Below are positions 34,802-45,473 of a DNA stretch of 64,000 bases, one piece after another. The stretch is taken from positions 1 through 64,000 of the forward strand of contig CALVYT010000018.1 of NCBI GenBank assembly GCA_944372345.1, written 5' to 3'. Position numbers and translations under genes: made by a program. Source of the stretch: an uncultured Clostridia bacterium. GTDB lineage: Bacteria; Bacillota; Clostridia; Christensenellales; Pumilibacteraceae. Numbering within the stretch: the first letter of the stretch is position 1; each line of letters begins with the position of its first letter. The notes beneath the pieces are model-generated. The model saw only the letters and a list, made by a program, of their open reading frames with translations. It searched no databases and was not told the origin of the DNA.

Positions 34802-37627
34802 ATGCTGAAATACATCAGGATACGCGGCGCGCGCGAAAACAATCTGAAAGACGTCGATCTCGACATCCCCCACGACAGTCTGACCGTCTTTACGGGGCTG
34901 TCGGGCAGCGGCAAAAGTTCGCTTGCGTTCGATACGATATACGCCGAGGGCAAGCGGCGGTATGTGGAGAGCCTGTCGTCGTATGCGCGGCAGTTCCTCG
35001 GGATAATGAACAAGCCCGACGTCGAGTCGATAGACGGGCTTTCTCCCGCCATATCCATAGATCAGAAAACGACGTCGCACAATCCGCGCTCGACGGTGGG
35101 CACGGTGACGGAGATATACGACTATCTGCGCCTGCTTTACGCCAAAGCGGGGGACGTCTACTGCTACAAGTGCGGCAAGCCCGTCACGCAGCAGACGATA
35201 GACCAGATAATAGACGCGGTGCTCGCGCTGCCCGACGGCGCGCGGGTGATGATACTTGCGCCGATAGCGCGCGGCAAAAAAGGAGAATACAAAAAGGAGC
35301 TTGCCGCGCTCCGCAAACAGGGCTACGTCCGCGTCAGGATAGACGGAGAGATCCGCGATCTCGACGAGGACATCTCGCTCGACAAGCAGGTGCGCCATAC
35401 GATAAGCGTGGTCGTCGACCGCATAAAGATGAAAGAGGGCATAGAGAAGCGGCTTTCCGACTCGCTCGAAAGCGCGCTCAAACTCGCCGACGGCGTGGTG
35501 ACAGTGGACGCGGACGGTACGGAAACGCTGTATAACACCAAGTATGCCTGCGCGGACTGCGGGGTCTCCGTTCCGGAGATAGAACCCAAGCTGTTCTCGT
35601 TCAACTCGCCGTTCGGAGCCTGCCCCGAGTGCGGCGGACTGGGATTCAAACAGGTCATAGACCCCGAATTGATCTACGGCGACGGGTCGAAGAGCATACG
35701 CGAGGGCGCGATAACCGTTACGGGCTGGAATTTCGACTCGGCGAAAACGTCTATGCAGATGTTCACCGCGCTTTCCGAAAAGTACGGTTTTTCTCTCGAC
35801 GTGCCTTTCCGCGACCTGCCCGAAAACATAAAGAAGATATTGCTCTACGGCGACGACACCGAGATCAATATGACCCTTTCCAGCGATAACTACACCTACA
35901 CCTACAAGCGCAAGTACGAGGGCGTGGTGACCAATCTTGAACGCCGCTACCGCACGGGCAGCAGCGAATCGGTGCGCCGCGAGATAGAAAAATACCTGCG
36001 TGACCTGCCGTGCTCCGTGTGCGGCGGCAAGCGGCTGCGCCCCGAGGCGCTGTCCGTCAGGGTGGGCGGAATGAACATTTACGAAATGTGCGCCATGCCC
36101 GTGGGCGAGCTGGCGAAACTGCTGTCGGCTCTGACGCTCGACAAGTCCCGCTCGCTCATCGCCGCGCCCATACTCAAAGAAGTAAACGCGCGTCTGCGCT
36201 TTCTGTGCGACGTAGGACTGGATTATCTGACGCTCGCCCGCAGCGCGACGACGCTGTCCGGCGGCGAGGCGCAGCGCATACGGCTCGCAACGCAGATAGG
36301 CAGCGGACTGACGGGGGTCGTGTATATCCTCGACGAGCCGTCCATAGGTCTGCACCAGCGCGACAACGACAGACTGATAAAGACGCTGCGCAGTCTGCGC
36401 GACCTCGGCAACACGCTCATCGTCGTCGAGCACGACGAGGACACGATGCGCGCCGCCGACTTTCTCGTGGACATAGGTCCGGGCGCGGGCGTGCACGGCG
36501 GACGGGTAGTGGCGGCGGGAACGCCGGACGAGGTCGCCGCGAACACCGGTTCGATAACTGGCGACTATCTTTCGGGCAGAAAGAAGATACCCGTCCCCGC
36601 GGAGCGCAGACCGTTCGGCGAGCGCAGTCTGAAAATAATCGGAGCGCGGCAGAATAATCTCAAAGGCATAGACGTGGAATTTCCGGTAGGGCTGCTGACC
36701 GTCGTGACGGGCGTTTCCGGCTCGGGCAAAAGCTCGATAGTCAATCAGATACTCTATCCCGCAGTCAGCAACAGGGTCAACGGCAGCCGTCTCGTAGAAG
36801 GGAAGTACGACAGGATAGAGGGTATCGAATATCTCGACAAGGCGATCTGCATAGACCAGTCGCCGATAGGGCGCACTCCGCGCTCCAACCCCGCGACGTA
36901 CACGGGCGCGTTCACGCAGATCCGCGAACTGTTCGCGCGCACGACGGACGCGCAGGAACGCGGCTACGGTCCGGGCAGATTCTCGTTCAACGTCAGGAGC
37001 GGCAGGTGCGAGGCGTGCGAGGGCGACGGCATCAAACGCATAGAGATGCACTTTATGTCCGACGTATACGTCCCCTGCGAGGTGTGCGGCGGCAAGCGGT
37101 ATAACAGGGAGACCCTGCAAGTGAAATACCGCGGCAAGAACATCTACGACGTGCTGGAAATGACGGTGGAGGAAGCCTGCGGATTTTTCGAGAACCAGCC
37201 GGGGATATATACCAAGATAAAGACGCTCTACGACGTCGGGCTGGGTTATATCAAGCTCGGTCAGTCCGCGACGACGCTGTCCGGCGGCGAGGCGCAGCGC
37301 GTCAAGCTCGCGACGGAGCTTTCCAAACGCTCGACGTCCGGGACGCTGTACGTCCTCGACGAGCCTACGACGGGTCTGCATTCGGACGATGTGGCAAAGC
37401 TGATAAACATACTGTCCCGCCTCGTCGCGTCGGGCAATACCGTCATCGTCATCGAGCACAATCTCGACGTGATCAAGACCGCCGACTGGGTGATAGACGT
37501 CGGTCCCGAGGGAGGAGACGCGGGCGGACGGATAGTGACCTGCGGCACGCCCGAACAGGTGGCGAAGTGCGAAAAGTCGTATACGGGAATGTTCCTGAAA
37601 CGTCTGCTCGCGCGCGGAACGGAATAA
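34802..37627 (+). CDS. uvrA: Excinuclease ABC subunit A
   Basis: The 941-residue protein starts [20 protein letters not shown] at 34802; a TTG at 34757 is the -35 box, not a start. It has two ABC ATPase halves with Walker [15 protein letters not shown] and [15 protein letters not shown], two ABC signatures ([28 protein letters not shown]) and zinc fingers CYKCGK..., CADCG...CPECGG and CEACEGDG...CEVCGG. It detects DNA damage and loads UvrB. The next gene begins 22 nt downstream. Confidence 0.97.
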   Translation: MLKYIRIRGARENNLKDVDLDIPHDSLTVFTGLSGSGKSSLAFDTIYAEGKRRYVESLSSYARQFLGIMNKPDVESIDGLSPAISIDQKTTSHNPRSTVGTVTEIYDYLRLLYAKAGDVYCYKCGKPVTQQTIDQIIDAVLALPDGARVMILAPIARGKKGEYKKELAALRKQGYVRVRIDGEIRDLDEDISLDKQVRHTISVVVDRIKMKEGIEKRLSDSLESALKLADGVVTVDADGTETLYNTKYACADCGVSVPEIEPKLFSFNSPFGACPECGGLGFKQVIDPELIYGDGSKSIREGAITVTGWNFDSAKTSMQMFTALSEKYGFSLDVPFRDLPENIKKILLYGDDTEINMTLSSDNYTYTYKRKYEGVVTNLERRYRTGSSESVRREIEKYLRDLPCSVCGGKRLRPEALSVRVGGMNIYEMCAMPVGELAKLLSALTLDKSRSLIAAPILKEVNARLRFLCDVGLDYLTLARSATTLSGGEAQRIRLATQIGSGLTGVVYILDEPSIGLHQRDNDRLIKTLRSLRDLGNTLIVVEHDEDTMRAADFLVDIGPGAGVHGGRVVAAGTPDEVAANTGSITGDYLSGRKKIPVPAERRPFGERSLKIIGARQNNLKGIDVEFPVGLLTVVTGVSGSGKSSIVNQILYPAVSNRVNGSRLVEGKYDRIEGIEYLDKAICIDQSPIGRTPRSNPATYTGAFTQIRELFARTTDAQERGYGPGRFSFNVRSGRCEACEGDGIKRIEMHFMSDVYVPCEVCGGKRYNRETLQVKYRGKNIYDVLEMTVEEACGFFENQPGIYTKIKTLYDVGLGYIKLGQSATTLSGGEAQRVKLATELSKRSTSGTLYVLDEPTTGLHSDDVAKLINILSRLVASGNTVIVIEHNLDVIKTADWVIDVGPEGGDAGGRIVTCGTPEQVAKCEKSYTGMFLKRLLARGTE

Positions 37628-37649
37628 ATTTTTTCAAGAGGATAAACAT

Positions 37650-38273
37650 ATGAAAAACACGATACTGTTCGATCTCGACGGTACGCTGCTCGACACGCTG
37701 ACGGACCTGACCGCGTCCGTCAACCACGCGCTCCGCGAGGTCGGTCTGCCGGAGCGGACTGCGGACGAGGTGCGGTCGTACCTCGGCGACGGCTACGTCC
37801 TGCTTATGCGGCGGGCGTGCGGCGGGGAGAACGCGAGGGCGCTGGAAATTTTCTCGGCATACTACGCCGAGCACCTCGAAGACAACACGAAGCCGTATCC
37901 CGGAGTGACGGACGCGCTCGCCGCGCTTGCCGCCAAGGGACGGAAAATGGCGGTCGTTTCCAACAAGGGCGACGCGGCGGTGCAGCAGCTCTGCGCCCGT
38001 TTTTTCGCGCCGCACGTCACGACGTATTTCGGCGTGGGCAACGGTCTGCGCAAGAAACCCGAACCGGATATGCTGCTGGCGGCGATGAAAGCGCTCGGCA
38101 GCGAAAAGGAGGACTGCGTTATGGTGGGCGACGGCGAGCCGGACATAGCGATGGCGCGCGCTGCGGGGATAGACATAGTGAACGTGACGTGGGGTTTCCG
38201 CACGAAACGGCAGCTGGAAAAAGCGGGGGGAAAGACGTTCCTTTCCGATCCCGGAATGCTTGCGGAGCTTTGA
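37650..38273 (+). CDS. HAD-IA hydrolase, phosphoglycolate phosphatase type
   Basis: The 207-residue protein has motif I LFDLDGTLLDTL, an alpha-helical cap, motif II VVSNKGDA near residue 109, motif III lysine in RKKPEPDM near 133 and motif IV MVGDGEPDIAMARAAG near 155. It resembles phosphoglycolate phosphatase, which clears 2-phosphoglycolate formed during repair of DNA 3' ends; its position after uvrA fits this. Other phosphoesters are possible. The stop is 1 nt before typA. Confidence 0.85.
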   Translation: MKNTILFDLDGTLLDTLTDLTASVNHALREVGLPERTADEVRSYLGDGYVLLMRRACGGENARALEIFSAYYAEHLEDNTKPYPGVTDALAALAAKGRKMAVVSNKGDAAVQQLCARFFAPHVTTYFGVGNGLRKKPEPDMLLAAMKALGSEKEDCVMVGDGEPDIAMARAAGIDIVNVTWGFRTKRQLEKAGGKTFLSDPGMLAEL

Positions 38274-38274
38274 T

Positions 38275-40104
38275 ATGATAAACGAAAAGATAAGGAACGT
38301 AGCGATAATAGCGCACGTCGATCACGGCAAAACTACGCTCGTCGACCAGATGCTGAAGCAGGGCGGAGCGTTCCGTTCGGGACAGACTGTCGCCGAGCGC
38401 GTGATGGACTCGGGCGACCTCGAACGCGAGAGGGGGATAACCATACTCGCAAAGAACACGTCCGTGCATTATAACGGATATAAGATCAACGTCGTCGACA
38501 CCCCGGGACACGCGGATTTCGGCGGCGAAGTGGAGCGCATACTCAAAATGGTCAACGGCGTGGTGCTGCTCGTGGACGCGTTCGAGGGCACTATGCCGCA
38601 GACGCGTTTCGTGCTCGAACACGCGCTCTCCCTCGGACTGCCCGCCGTCATCGTCGTGAACAAAATGGACCGTCCCGACGCCCGCCCCGCGGAAGTCGTC
38701 GACGAAGTGCTCGAACTGTTGCTCGACCTCGGTGCGGACGACGACCAGCTCGACAGCCCGATAGTGTATTGCAGCGCGCGGCAGGGCATAGCGTCGACCG
38801 ACCCCGAAAAGCCGGGCGTCGATCTGACCGCGCTTTTCGACGCGATAATATCGCATATCCCGCCTCCCGAGGGCGACGAGAACGCGCCCGTACAGATGCT
38901 CGTATCCGCGCTCGACTATTCCGATTACGTCGGCAGCATAGGCATAGGGCGGATAGAACGCGGCAGTCTGACGCAGGGTCAACCGGTCGTGCTTGTAAAT
39001 TTTCACGGCACGCACCCGCCCGTCCGCGCCAGGGTGACGAATATGTATATGTTCGAGGGGCTTGCGCGCACGCCTGCGGCAACGGCGACGGTAGGCGACA
39101 TAGTGTGCGTCAGCGGCGTCGAGGGCGTGACGATAGGCGACACTCTGTGCGACCCCGAATGCCCCGAGCCGGTGGAGTTCCCGAAGATAAGCGAGCCGGG
39201 CGTGGAGATGACGTTTATGGTCAACGACTCGCCGTTCGCGGGCAAGGAGGGCAGGTTCGTGACGAGCCGCCACCTGCGCGACAGGCTTTACCGCGAGGCA
39301 ATCAAGGACGTTTCTCTCCGCGTTTCCGACGGGGAAACGGCGGATTCGTTCGTCGTGCGCGGGCGCGGGGAAATGCACCTTTCCGTGCTGATAGAGAGCA
39401 TGCGCCGCGAGGGCTACGAGTTCCAGGTATCCATGCCCAAGGTGCTGTATAAGGAGATAGACGGCGTTATGTGCGAGCCGATAGACCTGTTCGTCGCCGA
39501 CGTTCCCGAGGACAGCGTGGGCGTGGTGATGGAGAAAATGGGCAGGAGAAAAGGCGAGCTGAAAGCCATGACGCCGCGCGGCTCGCGTATGCGCCTCGAA
39601 TTTTCCGTGCCCGAGCGCGGACTGTTCGGGTATAAGTCGGAATTCCTGACGGACACCAAGGGCGAGGGCATAATGAACTCGGTGTTCGAAGAATACGGAC
39701 CTTACCGCGGCGAGATAGACCGCCGCACCGCTGGCGCGCTCGTCGCGCACGAAACGGGCGAATCGATAACCTACGGACTGTTCAACGCGCAGGAACGCGG
39801 ACCGCTGTTCATCGGACCGGGCGTGCGCGTGTATCAGGGTATGGTCGTCGGCGAATCCCCCAAAGGCGAGGACATCACCGTCAACGTGTGCAAGCGCAAG
39901 CAGCTGACGAACACCCGTTCGTCAGCGAGCGACGAGGCGCTGCGCCTCGTGCCGCACATAAAGCTCAGCCTCGAACAGTGCATAGAGTTTCTGGCGGACG
40001 ACGAACTGCTCGAAGTCACGCCGCAGTCGCTGCGTATCAGAAAGCGCATTCTCGACACCGAGCAGCGTATGAAAGATTGGGCGAAACGCCGCAAGAGCGG
40101 CTGA
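38275..40104 (+). CDS. typA: Ribosome-associated GTPase TypA/BipA
   Basis: The 609-residue protein starts MINEKIRNVAIIAHVDHGKT at 38275 behind GGAG. It has G1 HVDHGKTT, G2 region ERGITILAKNTS, G3 DTPGHADFGGEV, G4 NKMDRPDARP, EF-G-like domains III and V, and the BipA-specific C-terminal domain with GPGVRVYQGMVVGES and KRKQLTNTRSS. It binds the 70S ribosome and helps 50S assembly and stress adaptation. Full length for the family. Confidence 0.96.
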   Translation: MINEKIRNVAIIAHVDHGKTTLVDQMLKQGGAFRSGQTVAERVMDSGDLERERGITILAKNTSVHYNGYKINVVDTPGHADFGGEVERILKMVNGVVLLVDAFEGTMPQTRFVLEHALSLGLPAVIVVNKMDRPDARPAEVVDEVLELLLDLGADDDQLDSPIVYCSARQGIASTDPEKPGVDLTALFDAIISHIPPPEGDENAPVQMLVSALDYSDYVGSIGIGRIERGSLTQGQPVVLVNFHGTHPPVRARVTNMYMFEGLARTPAATATVGDIVCVSGVEGVTIGDTLCDPECPEPVEFPKISEPGVEMTFMVNDSPFAGKEGRFVTSRHLRDRLYREAIKDVSLRVSDGETADSFVVRGRGEMHLSVLIESMRREGYEFQVSMPKVLYKEIDGVMCEPIDLFVADVPEDSVGVVMEKMGRRKGELKAMTPRGSRMRLEFSVPERGLFGYKSEFLTDTKGEGIMNSVFEEYGPYRGEIDRRTAGALVAHETGESITYGLFNAQERGPLFIGPGVRVYQGMVVGESPKGEDITVNVCKRKQLTNTRSSASDEALRLVPHIKLSLEQCIEFLADDELLEVTPQSLRIRKRILDTEQRMKDWAKRRKSG

Positions 40105-40121
40105 CGCGGGCGGTAATGCGG

Positions 40122-40151
40122 TTGACAAACGCCGGCACATTGTGAGATAAT
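40122..40151 (+). promoter_or_regulatory. Promoter of LytTR/GHKL module 2
   Basis: TTGACA 40122-40127, an 18-bp spacer, GATAAT 40146-40151; about 27 nt of leader follow, with GGGGCGGTGG. Confidence 0.75.
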
Positions 40152-40184
40152 AGACGAAAGAACGGCATATGGGGCGGTGGTGGA

Positions 40185-40895
40185 ATGATAAGAATAGCGT
40201 TAATAGAAGATGAAAGCGAAGCGAAAGATCTGTTCGTGGCCAATCTCGACAGGTACTCGAAAGAGCACGGGATCGGATTTACCGTCGCGCATTTCTGTAA
40301 CGCGATGACGTTCCTCGAAAGCTACAAGCCCGTCTACGACATAGTGTTTATGGATATCAGAATGCCGGATATGAACGGGCTGGACGCGGCGCACCGTCTG
40401 CGGCAGCTCGATCCGTCCGTGATACTGATATTCCTGACCAATCTGTCGCAGTACGCGGTCAGGGGGTATGAGGTGAACGCGCTGGATTTTATCGTCAAAC
40501 CCATCTCGTACTATGTGCTCGTGCTCAAACTCGAACGCGCGTTGCACCGCCTCGAAAATGAAGGGGGGGGGGCAGAGATAACGGTATCTGTCGACGACGT
40601 CATCGTAAAGGTGCGCGCCGTCGATCTGAAATACGCCGAAGTGCAGGGGCACAGCCTTATCTGTCATACGACGAAAGGCGATTACCGCTCTTACGGCTCG
40701 CTTAAAAAGATAGAGGAGATGCTCGGCAGGTCGGATTTCGTCCGCTGCAACGCGTGCTATCTCGTCAATCTCAAATACGTTACGTCCATACGCGGCTCGA
40801 CGGTATATCTCGGTGACGTCGGGCTGCCTATCTCGCATTCCAAACGCAAAGATTTTGTCCGCAGCGTCAACAACTATATGGGGTGGTGCGGGTGA
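40185..40895 (+). CDS. LytTR-family response regulator (module 2)
   Basis: The 236-residue protein has a receiver domain (MIRIALIEDESEAKD; IVFMDIRMPDMNGLDAAHRL with the acceptor Asp near 57; DFIVKPISYY) and a LytTR domain (VRAVDLKYAEVQGHSLICHT; VRCNACYLVNLKYVTSIRGS). It is a paralogue of the gene at 32306. Its stop codon overlaps the kinase start (TGATG). It lies just upstream of a GH3 enzyme and an Ig-like lipoprotein, which are plausible but unproven targets. A run of eight G at 40563-40570 lies between the two domains and could be a slippage-prone site. Confidence 0.92.
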   Translation: MIRIALIEDESEAKDLFVANLDRYSKEHGIGFTVAHFCNAMTFLESYKPVYDIVFMDIRMPDMNGLDAAHRLRQLDPSVILIFLTNLSQYAVRGYEVNALDFIVKPISYYVLVLKLERALHRLENEGGGAEITVSVDDVIVKVRAVDLKYAEVQGHSLICHTTKGDYRSYGSLKKIEEMLGRSDFVRCNACYLVNLKYVTSIRGSTVYLGDVGLPISHSKRKDFVRSVNNYMGWCG

Positions 40896-42238
40896 TGTTC
40901 GGGGAGTCGCAGCTTTTCTGGTATAAGATAGTGTTTATGGCGGAGCTGCTCCTGTCCGAAAGTATGTTCGTCTGCCGGCTCAAAAGGCGCAGGCTGTTCG
41001 TCCTGCGGCTCGCCGCCGCGCTGACCGTGCTGTTTGCGCTCGCGGTCTTTTTTCCGTTGTTTGAATGGAGCTATAACGCGGCGTATGCGTCCGTGCTGTT
41101 CATAACGCTGTTCGTCGCGACGCTGGGCGCGATCGCGTTCTGTTTCCGCGAACCGTTCGTCAATATCCTGTTCTGCGGCGTGGCGGCGTATTCCGTCCAG
41201 CACATAGCGTTCCAGTTCTACAACCTGATAATAAACGCTTTCGGGCTGGCGGGCGGCGCGCCGACGAATATCTACGGCGAAACGTCGGGCTCGTACTACA
41301 ATATCTTTACGGGTATGATATATCTCGTGTCCTACTCTATGGTATACTGGCTGATGACGGTGCTGTTCGCGCGCAGAATAGAAAAGAACAGCGATATGCG
41401 CATACGCAGCGTGTCGTTTCTGCTGCTCATCGGATTTACGGTGCTCGTGTGCGTCGTGCTGAACGCGGTGATAACGTATATCAATTACGACGTGTACAAC
41501 GCGACGCTGACGGTATGCACGGAGATCTCGATGATCATCAGCTGCATACTCGCGCTGTCCGTGCAGTTCGGACTGCTGTCCAACCGCGAGATAAAGACGG
41601 AGCTGGACAACGTATACCACCTTTGGCACCAGGAGCAGAAGCAGTTCGCGCAGACCAAGGCGAACATAGACCTCATCAACACCAAGTGCCACGATATGAA
41701 ATACCAGATCCGCAGGATAGGTATGACGGGCGCGGTTTCCGAGACTGCGATGCGCGAGATAGAGGAAACGATAAACATATACGACTCGGCGGTCAAGACG
41801 GGCAACGCCGCTCTCGACGTGATACTGACGGAAAAGAGCCTGCTCTGCAACGCCAACAAGATAACTTTTACCGTTGTGGCGGACGGCGCGGGGCTGTCGT
41901 TTATGAACGAGGCGGACCTGTATACGTTGTTCGGCAACGCCATAGACAACGCGGCGGAAGCCGTGATGAAGCTGCCCGAGGAAAAGCGGGTCATCAGCCT
42001 GACGACGGGGGAAACGGGCGAGCTGTTCTCCGTCAATATCCGCAATTTCTACCGCGGCTCCGTGTCCTTCGAGGGCGGTCTGCCCGTGACGACGAAAGGC
42101 GACTCCGACTATCACGGGTTCGGGATGAAGAGCATTAAGCGCATAGTGGAGAAGTACGGCGGAGATCTGTCCGTCGTCGCCGAGGACGGAGTGTTCAATC
42201 TGAATATGCTTTTCGTCGCCGGCGGAGTACGGTTATGA
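40895..42238 (+). CDS. GHKL-domain sensor histidine kinase (module 2)
   Basis: The ATG at 40895 overlaps the regulator stop. The 447-residue protein has about six membrane helices, a linker (QKQFAQTKANIDLINTKCHD) with the likely phospho-acceptor His near 270, and the GHKL ATPase (FGNAIDNAAEAVMKLPEEKR; HGFGMKSIKRIVEKYGGDL). Its beginning (SQLFWYKIVFMAELLLSE) closely matches the module 1 kinase, so the two modules arose by duplication. The signal is unknown. Confidence 0.9.
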   Translation: MFGESQLFWYKIVFMAELLLSESMFVCRLKRRRLFVLRLAAALTVLFALAVFFPLFEWSYNAAYASVLFITLFVATLGAIAFCFREPFVNILFCGVAAYSVQHIAFQFYNLIINAFGLAGGAPTNIYGETSGSYYNIFTGMIYLVSYSMVYWLMTVLFARRIEKNSDMRIRSVSFLLLIGFTVLVCVVLNAVITYINYDVYNATLTVCTEISMIISCILALSVQFGLLSNREIKTELDNVYHLWHQEQKQFAQTKANIDLINTKCHDMKYQIRRIGMTGAVSETAMREIEETINIYDSAVKTGNAALDVILTEKSLLCNANKITFTVVADGAGLSFMNEADLYTLFGNAIDNAAEAVMKLPEEKRVISLTTGETGELFSVNIRNFYRGSVSFEGGLPVTTKGDSDYHGFGMKSIKRIVEKYGGDLSVVAEDGVFNLNMLFVAGGVRL

Positions 42239-42267
42239 CGGCAAACGGTCGAGTTGCGTCGCCCGTA

Positions 42268-42296
42268 TTGAAACGGGGGAGCATATCGTTTAGAAT
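42268..42296 (+). promoter_or_regulatory. Promoter of the GH3/lipoprotein pair
   Basis: TTGAAA 42268-42273, a 17-bp spacer, TAGAAT 42291-42296. The leader to the GH3 start is about 85 nt. Confidence 0.75.
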
Positions 42297-42297
42297 G

Positions 42298-42336
42298 ACG
42301 GCGTGGTATGAAGGCGTACCGCGTCGTTTCCTTTTT
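42298..42336 (+). terminator. Hairpin with T-rich tail just after the -10 box
   Basis: An 11-bp stem with two G-U pairs (42298-42308 with 42317-42327), then TTCCTTTTT. It may end the module 2 transcript or act as an attenuator of the GH3 gene; it starts about 5 nt before the predicted +1 of that gene. Confidence 0.5.
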
Positions 42337-42386
42337 GCGGCAGGTACGGCGCGCGCCGGACGCCAAATAAGTAAAAGGAGATAAAG

Positions 42387-45300
42387 ATGAAAAAAACAGT
42401 AGTCAGAGCGATATGTTTCACCGTTATGGGGCTTATTTTCGCCGCCGTTCTCGCGGGAAACATAGTAGCGGCGCATTTCAGCGATCTGATAACCGAAGTC
42501 TTTCACGGCGCGGGCATCTCTTACGAGGGAGAGAACGTCGAGCAGGCTTTGGAGTTTTCCGATCAGCTGTGCCGCGAGATGACGGAAGAGGGCATAATTT
42601 TGCTCGAAAACAAGGAGACGGACGGCAAAGCCGCTCTTCCGCTCACGGAGGACGAAGCGAAGAAAGTCAACGTGTTCGGCTGGGCTGGCAGCGACGGCGG
42701 CTGGATATTCGGCAGCGACGGCTCGGCTAACTCCAACAGCGGAACGAGCCGCGCCAAGGTCAAGATGCTGACTGCCGCGCTCTCCGAATCTGGCATGGAG
42801 TACAACACCGAGATAATGGATATGTACACCGCTTTCCGCGACAAGAGAGCGGGCGTCCGCGCGCTTCAAGGCGATCCCGATTTCTATATGCTGATAGAGC
42901 CTGGCAAGGACGCGTACGAAGCTGAGGGAGAGAACGGAAAGACGATGCTCGAAAATGCGAAGGAATTTTCCGACGTCGCGATCGTCGTCCTCGGCAGAAT
43001 GGGCGGCGAGGGCACCGACCTGCCTTTTATGCAATACCTGAATACGACGGGCAAGTATGAGGTGGGAAGCAATATGCCGACGGACACGTCCCGCACCTAT
43101 CTCGACGTTTCGACATACGAGGAGGATCTGCTCGATCTCGTGACCGCCAATTTCGGTAAGGTCATAGTCCTCATCAACACCTGCAACTCGATGAACCTGA
43201 ATTTCCTCGAGCGTTATGACAACGTAGACGCGGTATTGCAGGTCAACGGCACGGGTCAGTCGGGAACGTATGCGATCCCCAAGATCCTTCGCGGCGAAGT
43301 CGCTCCCTCCGCAAGGACGACGAACACCCAGCCTTACGACCTTTCCACCGACCCGACGTTTATGAACGCGGGCGGACGTTCGGCGTCGAAAGGCTATATC
43401 ACTTACGCGGAAGATATTTACGTCGGTTATAAATGGTACGAAACGGCGGACGCCGAGGGTTACTGGGACGACGTGGATAATGAGTACGGCAAAGGCTACG
43501 AGGGCGTGGTGCAGTATCCGTTCGGCTACGGACTGAGCTACACGACGTTCGACTGGCAGATCGAATCGGCAGAACCCGCCGCAGGCTCGTCGATCGCGAA
43601 AGAAACCGAAAAGATAAGCGTTCGGGTGCGCGTCACGAACACGGGCGACGTATCCGGCAGGGACGTCGTGCAGCTGTATTATACTCCGCCTTACACCGTC
43701 GGCGGCATAGAGAAGAGCGCGGTCAACCTCGTCGCGTTTGCCAAAACGAGCGAACTCGAACCCGGCAAGAGCGAGGTGGTGACTCTCGAATTTACGCCTT
43801 ACGATATGGCGAGCTACGACTGCTACGACAAGAACACGAACAGAAACGTCGGCTGGGAGCTCGACCGCGGAACGTATAACGTCTCCGTGCGCAGCGACGC
43901 GCATACCGTCAAAGCCGATCCCGACGGCGCGCCTCTGTCGCTGAACTACAGCGTCGATAAGACGATACGTTTAACGACCGACCCCGTGACGGGCGAGCGC
44001 GTCACCAACCGTTTCACGAATTACTCGATCGTCACCAAGCAGGACGACGGCACGTTCGCGGAAACGGATTATTACGCTTACGGTAACTGCGCGATAGACG
44101 GCAGCGACGGCGACGGCGCGGACGTGGTATATCTGTCCCGCGCGGATTTCGCAGGCACGTTCCCGCGCACTACGCTCGGCAACAGAACGGGCTCGGCGGT
44201 ATCGTCGTTCACCAATATGGCTTACGACGGTTACGGCGACGTCGCTATGCCTGCGACGGAAACGGTGAGCGACGAATACGGCAGAATGCTGCTCTATACG
44301 ACCGAGTCGGGCGGCACGCCGTCGGGCGAACAGCTCAGGACGGGGGCAGGGCTTAAAATAAACCACGACCTGATGATGACCCTCGGCGCGGATTACGAAG
44401 CTCCCGAGTGGAAAGCGCTCGTCGAACAGATGTCGACGGACGAGCTTTACGATCTCGTCGGACTCGGCGGCTACCGCACTTACAGCGTTGAGTCGATAGG
44501 CAAGAAGTATATGCTGGAAAACGACGGACCGAGCGGGCTCAACCGCCATATGAACGCGGCGGACGGCGAGCAAAATCCCGACAGAGCGGGCTGGACTATG
44601 TTCCCGTCGCCCACGCTGATCGCGAATACATGGAACTGGTCGGTCGCATACGCTTACGGACTCTCCGTCGGCAACGAGGGGATGGCTACGGGCGTCAGCG
44701 GCTGGTACGCTCCGGGCGCGAATATGCAGCGTTCGCCGTTCGGCGGCAGGAACTGCGAATATTACAGCGAGGACTCGTACCTGTCCGGCGTGATGGCGGC
44801 GGAGACCGCCCGCGGCGCGATCAACAACGGTATGAACGTCTACGTCAAGCATTACGCAGTCAATGAAACGGAAACGCACAGAAACGAACTTACGACGTGG
44901 CTGACCGAGCAGGCGCTGCGCGAGATATATCTCCGTCCGTTCGAGATCTCCGTCAAGCGCGGACACGCGAACGGTATGATGAGCTCGTTCAACAGGCTGG
45001 GCTCGCAGTGGACGGGGTCCAACCACGCGCTGATGACGGATATCCTCCGCACCGAGTGGGGATTCCGCGGAGCGGTCGTGACCGACTATTACGACGGCGG
45101 CTTTATGAACCTTGACAGGGGACTGCGCGGCGGCAACGATCTGTGGCTGACGGGCGGCGGCAGCGCTCCCCGCGGCTGGAACGGCAACGACGCGACGATG
45201 GTATCCTGCGCGCAGACGGCTGCGAAAAACATACTGTTCGCGCGCTGCAACTCGTATTATCTCGCCAATACTCACGACAAGAGCGAGGACGTTATAGTCG

Positions 45301-45452
45301 CCGACGTGCAGACGGTCGTCGAAGTGGAGGCGCCGTTCCCCGCGTGGATATTCATCATAGTCGGTATCGACGTAGTAGTCGTAGCCGGCATAGCCGTCTG
45401 GACGTTCTTCCTGCTCAAAAAACCGAAGCGCGTCGTGACGGTGATCCGATAA
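42387..45452 (+). CDS. Membrane-anchored glycoside hydrolase family 3, permuted domain order
   Basis: The 1021-residue protein has an N-terminal membrane helix (about 8-30). Next comes the GH3 C-terminal domain (GIILLENKE..., VNVFGWAGSDGG), then a fibronectin-III-like domain (FGYGLSYTTFDW; YDMASYDCYDKNTNR), and only after that the GH3 catalytic barrel (ENDGPSGLNRHMNAADGEQ; VKHYAVNETETHRN). The nucleophile is most likely the Asp in GAVVTDYYDGGFM near residue 895. A second membrane helix ends the protein (AWIFIIVGIDVVVVAGIAVW). It is probably a surface beta-glucosidase or xylosidase; substrate not predictable. Confidence 0.9.
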   Translation: MKKTVVRAICFTVMGLIFAAVLAGNIVAAHFSDLITEVFHGAGISYEGENVEQALEFSDQLCREMTEEGIILLENKETDGKAALPLTEDEAKKVNVFGWAGSDGGWIFGSDGSANSNSGTSRAKVKMLTAALSESGMEYNTEIMDMYTAFRDKRAGVRALQGDPDFYMLIEPGKDAYEAEGENGKTMLENAKEFSDVAIVVLGRMGGEGTDLPFMQYLNTTGKYEVGSNMPTDTSRTYLDVSTYEEDLLDLVTANFGKVIVLINTCNSMNLNFLERYDNVDAVLQVNGTGQSGTYAIPKILRGEVAPSARTTNTQPYDLSTDPTFMNAGGRSASKGYITYAEDIYVGYKWYETADAEGYWDDVDNEYGKGYEGVVQYPFGYGLSYTTFDWQIESAEPAAGSSIAKETEKISVRVRVTNTGDVSGRDVVQLYYTPPYTVGGIEKSAVNLVAFAKTSELEPGKSEVVTLEFTPYDMASYDCYDKNTNRNVGWELDRGTYNVSVRSDAHTVKADPDGAPLSLNYSVDKTIRLTTDPVTGERVTNRFTNYSIVTKQDDGTFAETDYYAYGNCAIDGSDGDGADVVYLSRADFAGTFPRTTLGNRTGSAVSSFTNMAYDGYGDVAMPATETVSDEYGRMLLYTTESGGTPSGEQLRTGAGLKINHDLMMTLGADYEAPEWKALVEQMSTDELYDLVGLGGYRTYSVESIGKKYMLENDGPSGLNRHMNAADGEQNPDRAGWTMFPSPTLIANTWNWSVAYAYGLSVGNEGMATGVSGWYAPGANMQRSPFGGRNCEYYSEDSYLSGVMAAETARGAINNGMNVYVKHYAVNETETHRNELTTWLTEQALREIYLRPFEISVKRGHANGMMSSFNRLGSQWTGSNHALMTDILRTEWGFRGAVVTDYYDGGFMNLDRGLRGGNDLWLTGGGSAPRGWNGNDATMVSCAQTAAKNILFARCNSYYLANTHDKSEDVIVADVQTVVEVEAPFPAWIFIIVGIDVVVVAGIAVWTFFLLKKPKRVVTVIR

Positions 45453-45473
45453 AACGGTAAGGAGGAACGGACA

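Noticed and set aside
40185-42238. agr-type quorum-sensing locus
   Set aside because: The kinase and regulator types fit, but no AgrB-like protease or AgrD-like peptide gene was found around either module.
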